Of a stretch of 15,780 nt of DNA, positions 13,681-15,780 are shown piece after piece (position 1 is the stretch's first letter; every line of letters begins with the position of its first letter). The notes under the pieces are model-generated. The model was not told the DNA's origin and searched no databases. It worked only from the letters and a program-made list of their open reading frames with translations. Source of the DNA: Oscillospiraceae bacterium (GTDB taxonomy: Bacteria > Bacillota_A > Clostridia > Oscillospirales > Oscillospiraceae); contig JAGAFT010000150.1 of the NCBI GenBank assembly GCA_017627975.1, forward strand, positions 1 to 15,780, given 5' to 3'. Both the position numbers and the translations under genes were made by a program.

Positions 13681-15179
13681 GCCTGGGCTCCTTCCCCGGC
13701 CGCGGCGGACGCATCCACGATCACCGTGCGATAGTTCCGGTAGATCACCTTTCCCGGCAGCGAGCCGGAAGGTTTCTTCACATTCAGGACCATGGTGTAG
13801 TCCACCGCGGTGCGGCCGCTGTCGCGGGCCTGCGAATAATACGCCGCAAGTTCCGCGGCCGCGCGGATCGCCTCCGAAGAGGGCTCCAGCCCTTCGCAGC
13901 GCAGAATCACATGGCTGCCGTGAAGCTGCTGGACATGGAACCAGTAGTCCGTCCGTCGGGCTTCCCGTGTGGTGAGCTCGTCATTCTGCAGGTTGTTGCG
14001 CCCGACAAGAATCTCCATCCCGTCCGGGCTCTCAAAGCGCATCGGCGCCATGGCTTTCACGGCGTTTCGCTTCTTCGGGTTCTGCCGGCGCTGGGCTTTG
14101 AGCCAGCCGGTGCTTTCCAGTTCGGCGCGGATTTCGTCGAGTTCTCTCGCGTTGAGTGCCCGGGAGAGCTCGTCCAGAACACTGTTGAGGTATTCCAGCT
14201 GCTTCTCTCCCTCTGCAATCAGCTTTGTCAGGTGCTCCTTCGCTCCCTTGAGCTTGCGGTATTCCTTGAAATGCGCGTTCAGGTTCTCCTGCGGCGTTTT
14301 CATCGGGTCCAGCGGAATCGTCACCAGGGGGGAATCTTCTTCGTAGTAGTTTTCACACTCCAGTACGCGGTCGCCCCGGCGGACACGGTAGAGGTTCGCC
14401 TGAAGCAGCTCCGCCTGGCGGCGGATGTCTTCAAGTTTTTCGGTCCGGCGCAGCTCCTCCGCCTGAGCGGCGAGCTTGCGCTGCTGCCGGTCGCGTGCAC
14501 GCCGCACGGATTTGACCAGCTCCTGCGCCCTTCTCTTCTGCAGTTCCTGCCGTTCCATGGCGCCGTAGCGGCGATCCAGAAGCTCGCTGATGCTGCCGCG
14601 GTCGGATTCCGGCAAAGCCTTTGCCGGAGCCGCCTCCGTTTCGGCGCTGCCGTCTTCCTGCTTCCGTCCGAAGCCCTCCGGCACCGGCGGCAGCTCATAT
14701 CGCAGTCCGGGAAGCAGGGCACGGGTTCCGTGTTCGGAGAGCGGGATACGGCGCAGGCAGTCGAGGATGCGTCCGTCTGTTCCGACGAGAACCACATTTG
14801 CCGCTCTGCCCATCAGTTCGGTGATAAGGCGGAGCTCCGTACTGTCGCCAAGCTCGTTCCGGCTCTCCAGGCGGAAGGCGATCAAGCGGTCGAAGTTTGG
14901 CTGTTCGATGCTTTTTACACGCGCGCCGGTCAGGTATTTGCGGAGCAGCATGCAGAACATGGGCGCTTCTTTGGGATTTTCGAAGCTCTGTTCCGTGAGA
15001 TGCACACGGGCGTTGGGCCCGGCGGCACGGATCAGGAGCTTCCGGTTCTCCCCTTCTGAGCGCACCGTCAGTAGGAGCAGGTCCTTCTCCGGCTGCTGGA
15101 TCTTTTCAATTCTTCCGTCTGTGAGGCGGTCGGAGAGTTCCTCCGCCAGCGCCGAGACGGTTGCGGTGTCCAATGCCAT
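13677..15179 (-). CDS. rqcH: Ribosome quality control protein RqcH (NFACT/FbpA family), apparently without HhH domain
   Basis: RqcH, the bacterial NEMF/Rqc2 homologue, binds 50S-peptidyl-tRNA from split stalled ribosomes and recruits Ala-tRNA to add C-terminal alanine tails. The NFACT-N domain (about 1-165) includes QPNFDRLIAF with Asp97-Arg98, the DR pair needed for tailing in B. subtilis. A coiled coil with a middle beta part follows (about 196-365), then NFACT-R (about 385-490: ILVGRNNLQNDELTT, DYWFHVQQLHGSHVIL, NVKKPSGSLPGKVIYRNYRTV). At 500 residues it is about 70 shorter than the B. subtilis protein. The gap falls between residues 165 and 196, where relatives hold the helix-hairpin-helix region. 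An Ala-rich tail ends the protein. GGAGG and GAGG stretches precede the ATG; mrnC ends 6 bases upstream. Confidence 0.93.
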   Translation of the reverse strand: MALDTATVSALAEELSDRLTDGRIEKIQQPEKDLLLLTVRSEGENRKLLIRAAGPNARVHLTEQSFENPKEAPMFCMLLRKYLTGARVKSIEQPNFDRLIAFRLESRNELGDSTELRLITELMGRAANVVLVGTDGRILDCLRRIPLSEHGTRALLPGLRYELPPVPEGFGRKQEDGSAETEAAPAKALPESDRGSISELLDRRYGAMERQELQKRRAQELVKSVRRARDRQQRKLAAQAEELRRTEKLEDIRRQAELLQANLYRVRRGDRVLECENYYEEDSPLVTIPLDPMKTPQENLNAHFKEYRKLKGAKEHLTKLIAEGEKQLEYLNSVLDELSRALNARELDEIRAELESTGWLKAQRRQNPKKRNAVKAMAPMRFESPDGMEILVGRNNLQNDELTTREARRTDYWFHVQQLHGSHVILRCEGLEPSSEAIRAAAELAAYYSQARDSGRTAVDYTMVLNVKKPSGSLPGKVIYRNYRTVIVDASAAAGEGAQA

Positions 15180-15185
15180 TGTGCC

Positions 15186-15581
15186 TCAGTCCTCCGTCAC
15201 GGCGTCAAACAGTTCCCGGATCCGGTTCTGTCGTCCCGTGAGATACAGCCAGCCCAGCAGGGCTTCCAGCCCTGTCGCACTGTGGTATTCACCGGGGTTT
15301 GCATGAGCGGGGATTCCATGGACGTGGCTGTTCCGCCCCCGCTTATACACCGCGGTCTCTTCTTCGCTCAGCAGCGGCAGAAGGCGCTTTACGGTCGCCG
15401 CCTGGGCTTCGGCACGGACGTAGGCGACGGTCTGCCGATGCAGGTCGTGCACCGCCGCCGGGCCTCTTGAGGCCAGCATGCTTCGCACCAACAGTTCATA
15501 TACCGCATCACCCACATGGGCCAGGGCCAGACTGCTCATGGCGTTGGCCTCAGTGACGCTGATCGGTTCAGAATTCTTCAT
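15186..15581 (-). CDS. mrnC: Mini-ribonuclease III
   Basis: A 131-residue RNase III-like catalytic domain without the double-stranded-RNA-binding domain. It matures 23S rRNA ends in Bacillota. The motifs are [16 protein letters not shown] (catalytic Asp in GDAVYE), [11 protein letters not shown] and [14 protein letters not shown] (Glu of EALLG). I chose the ATG at 15581, with GAGG in GAGGATCAGG just upstream and typical length; it overlaps the ftsK end by 14 bases. A farther in-frame start at 15626 would add 15 basic residues encoded inside ftsK. In many Bacillota mrnC adjoins cysS and rlmB; here it lies between ftsK and rqcH instead. Confidence 0.94.
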   Translation of the reverse strand: MKNSEPISVTEANAMSSLALAHVGDAVYELLVRSMLASRGPAAVHDLHRQTVAYVRAEAQAATVKRLLPLLSEEETAVYKRGRNSHVHGIPAHANPGEYHSATGLEALLGWLYLTGRQNRIRELFDAVTED

Positions 15582-15780
15582 CCTGATCCTCAAACGCCGC
15601 TTCCTCCGGCTCCGGTCCCGGATCAAGATCCAGCGGGCTGTCGGCCGGGATCCAGCCCATCTTCACCTGCAGGTCGTGCCAGCCCGCCTTGTCGACGGTG
15701 ACACTGCGCGGCTTGGCCCCCTCGTAGGGTCCTACGATTCCAAGCTCTTCCATCTGGTCCACAATACGCGCCGCGCGGGA
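15568..15780 (-). CDS. DNA translocase FtsK/SpoIIIE, C-terminal end (partial)
   Basis: The frame enters from the right window edge and ends with TGA at 15568-15570, leaving 70 residues. [27 protein letters not shown] is the end of the winged-helix gamma domain, which reads the polar DNA sequences that direct FtsK/SpoIIIE towards the terminus during chromosome segregation. A further 40 or so residues follow, with an acidic tail ([20 protein letters not shown]), longer than in many homologues. The motor domain lies outside the window, so ftsK and spoIIIE cannot be separated. The end overlaps mrnC. Confidence 0.9.
   Translation of the reverse strand, partial: SRAARIVDQMEELGIVGPYEGAKPRSVTVDKAGWHDLQVKMGWIPADSPLDLDPGPEPEEAAFEDQDEEF

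Noticed and set aside
13911..15059. 382-codon plus-strand ORF opposite rqcH
   Set aside because: It arises from the GC-rich codon pattern of rqcH on the other strand. The opposite frame has clear NFACT motifs, while this one has none.
1..15780. CRISPR arrays, tRNA or rRNA genes, insertion-sequence transposases
   Set aside because: No spaced direct-repeat array, no cloverleaf besides the tmRNA tRNA-like domain, and no transposase signature was found.

Overview
The window looks like a chromosome segment of a fairly GC-rich anaerobic Clostridia (Bacillota) bacterium. This is judged from protein resemblance (RqcH, MrnC, RbgA, a DUF975 protein, an RNase HII/YraN block), purine-rich Shine-Dalgarno sites and a one-piece tmRNA with encoded CCA. 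No 16S gene or species marker is present, so I do not go below class. Three compositional zones are visible by eye: a mobile-element end (1 to about 2300), a lower-GC membrane-protein gene (about 2300-3947), and a GC-rich core on the minus strand (4138-15780).

Left zone, plus strand: the C-terminal part of a MobV-type relaxase, a 70-codon unknown ORF, a near-consensus sigma-A promoter and a 503-aa large serine recombinase. This is the usual right-hand end of an integrative mobilizable or conjugative element. The element appears to stop within a few tens of bases after the recombinase. The next ORF, a polytopic GT-C-like membrane protein, starts inside the recombinase 3' end. Its first 20 or so codons seem to come from the element, so it was probably cut or re-headed by the insertion.

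Middle zone, minus strand: a three-gene unit (condensation-fold acyltransferase, six-helix zinc-ribbon DUF6320-like membrane protein, HSL-type alpha/beta hydrolase) that ends at a strong terminator. Upstream of it lie a DUF975 membrane protein, then ssrA (tmRNA), a cyclophilin and smpB. The tmRNA carries an oddity: a 15-bp copy of its conserved 5' motif lies 71 bp upstream, with a perfect 30-bp palindrome between the two copies.

Right zone, minus strand, in transcription order: ftsK (3' end), mrnC, rqcH, a GT2 glycosyltransferase, lepB, rbgA, rnhB, a metallophosphoesterase and yraN. Several genes overlap or nearly touch, as in one operon. Functionally the right half is dominated by ribosome care: 23S rRNA maturation (MrnC), late 50S assembly (RbgA), rescue of stalled 60S-like 50S-peptidyl-tRNA complexes (RqcH) and trans-translation (SmpB/tmRNA). 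Genome-integrity enzymes (FtsK, RNase HII, YraN) and signal peptidase I are mixed in.

Most notable points: the duplicated tmRNA 5' motif with palindrome, the insertion-made fusion ORF, the acyltransferase/zinc-ribbon/hydrolase operon, and an RqcH that seems to lack its helix-hairpin-helix domain.
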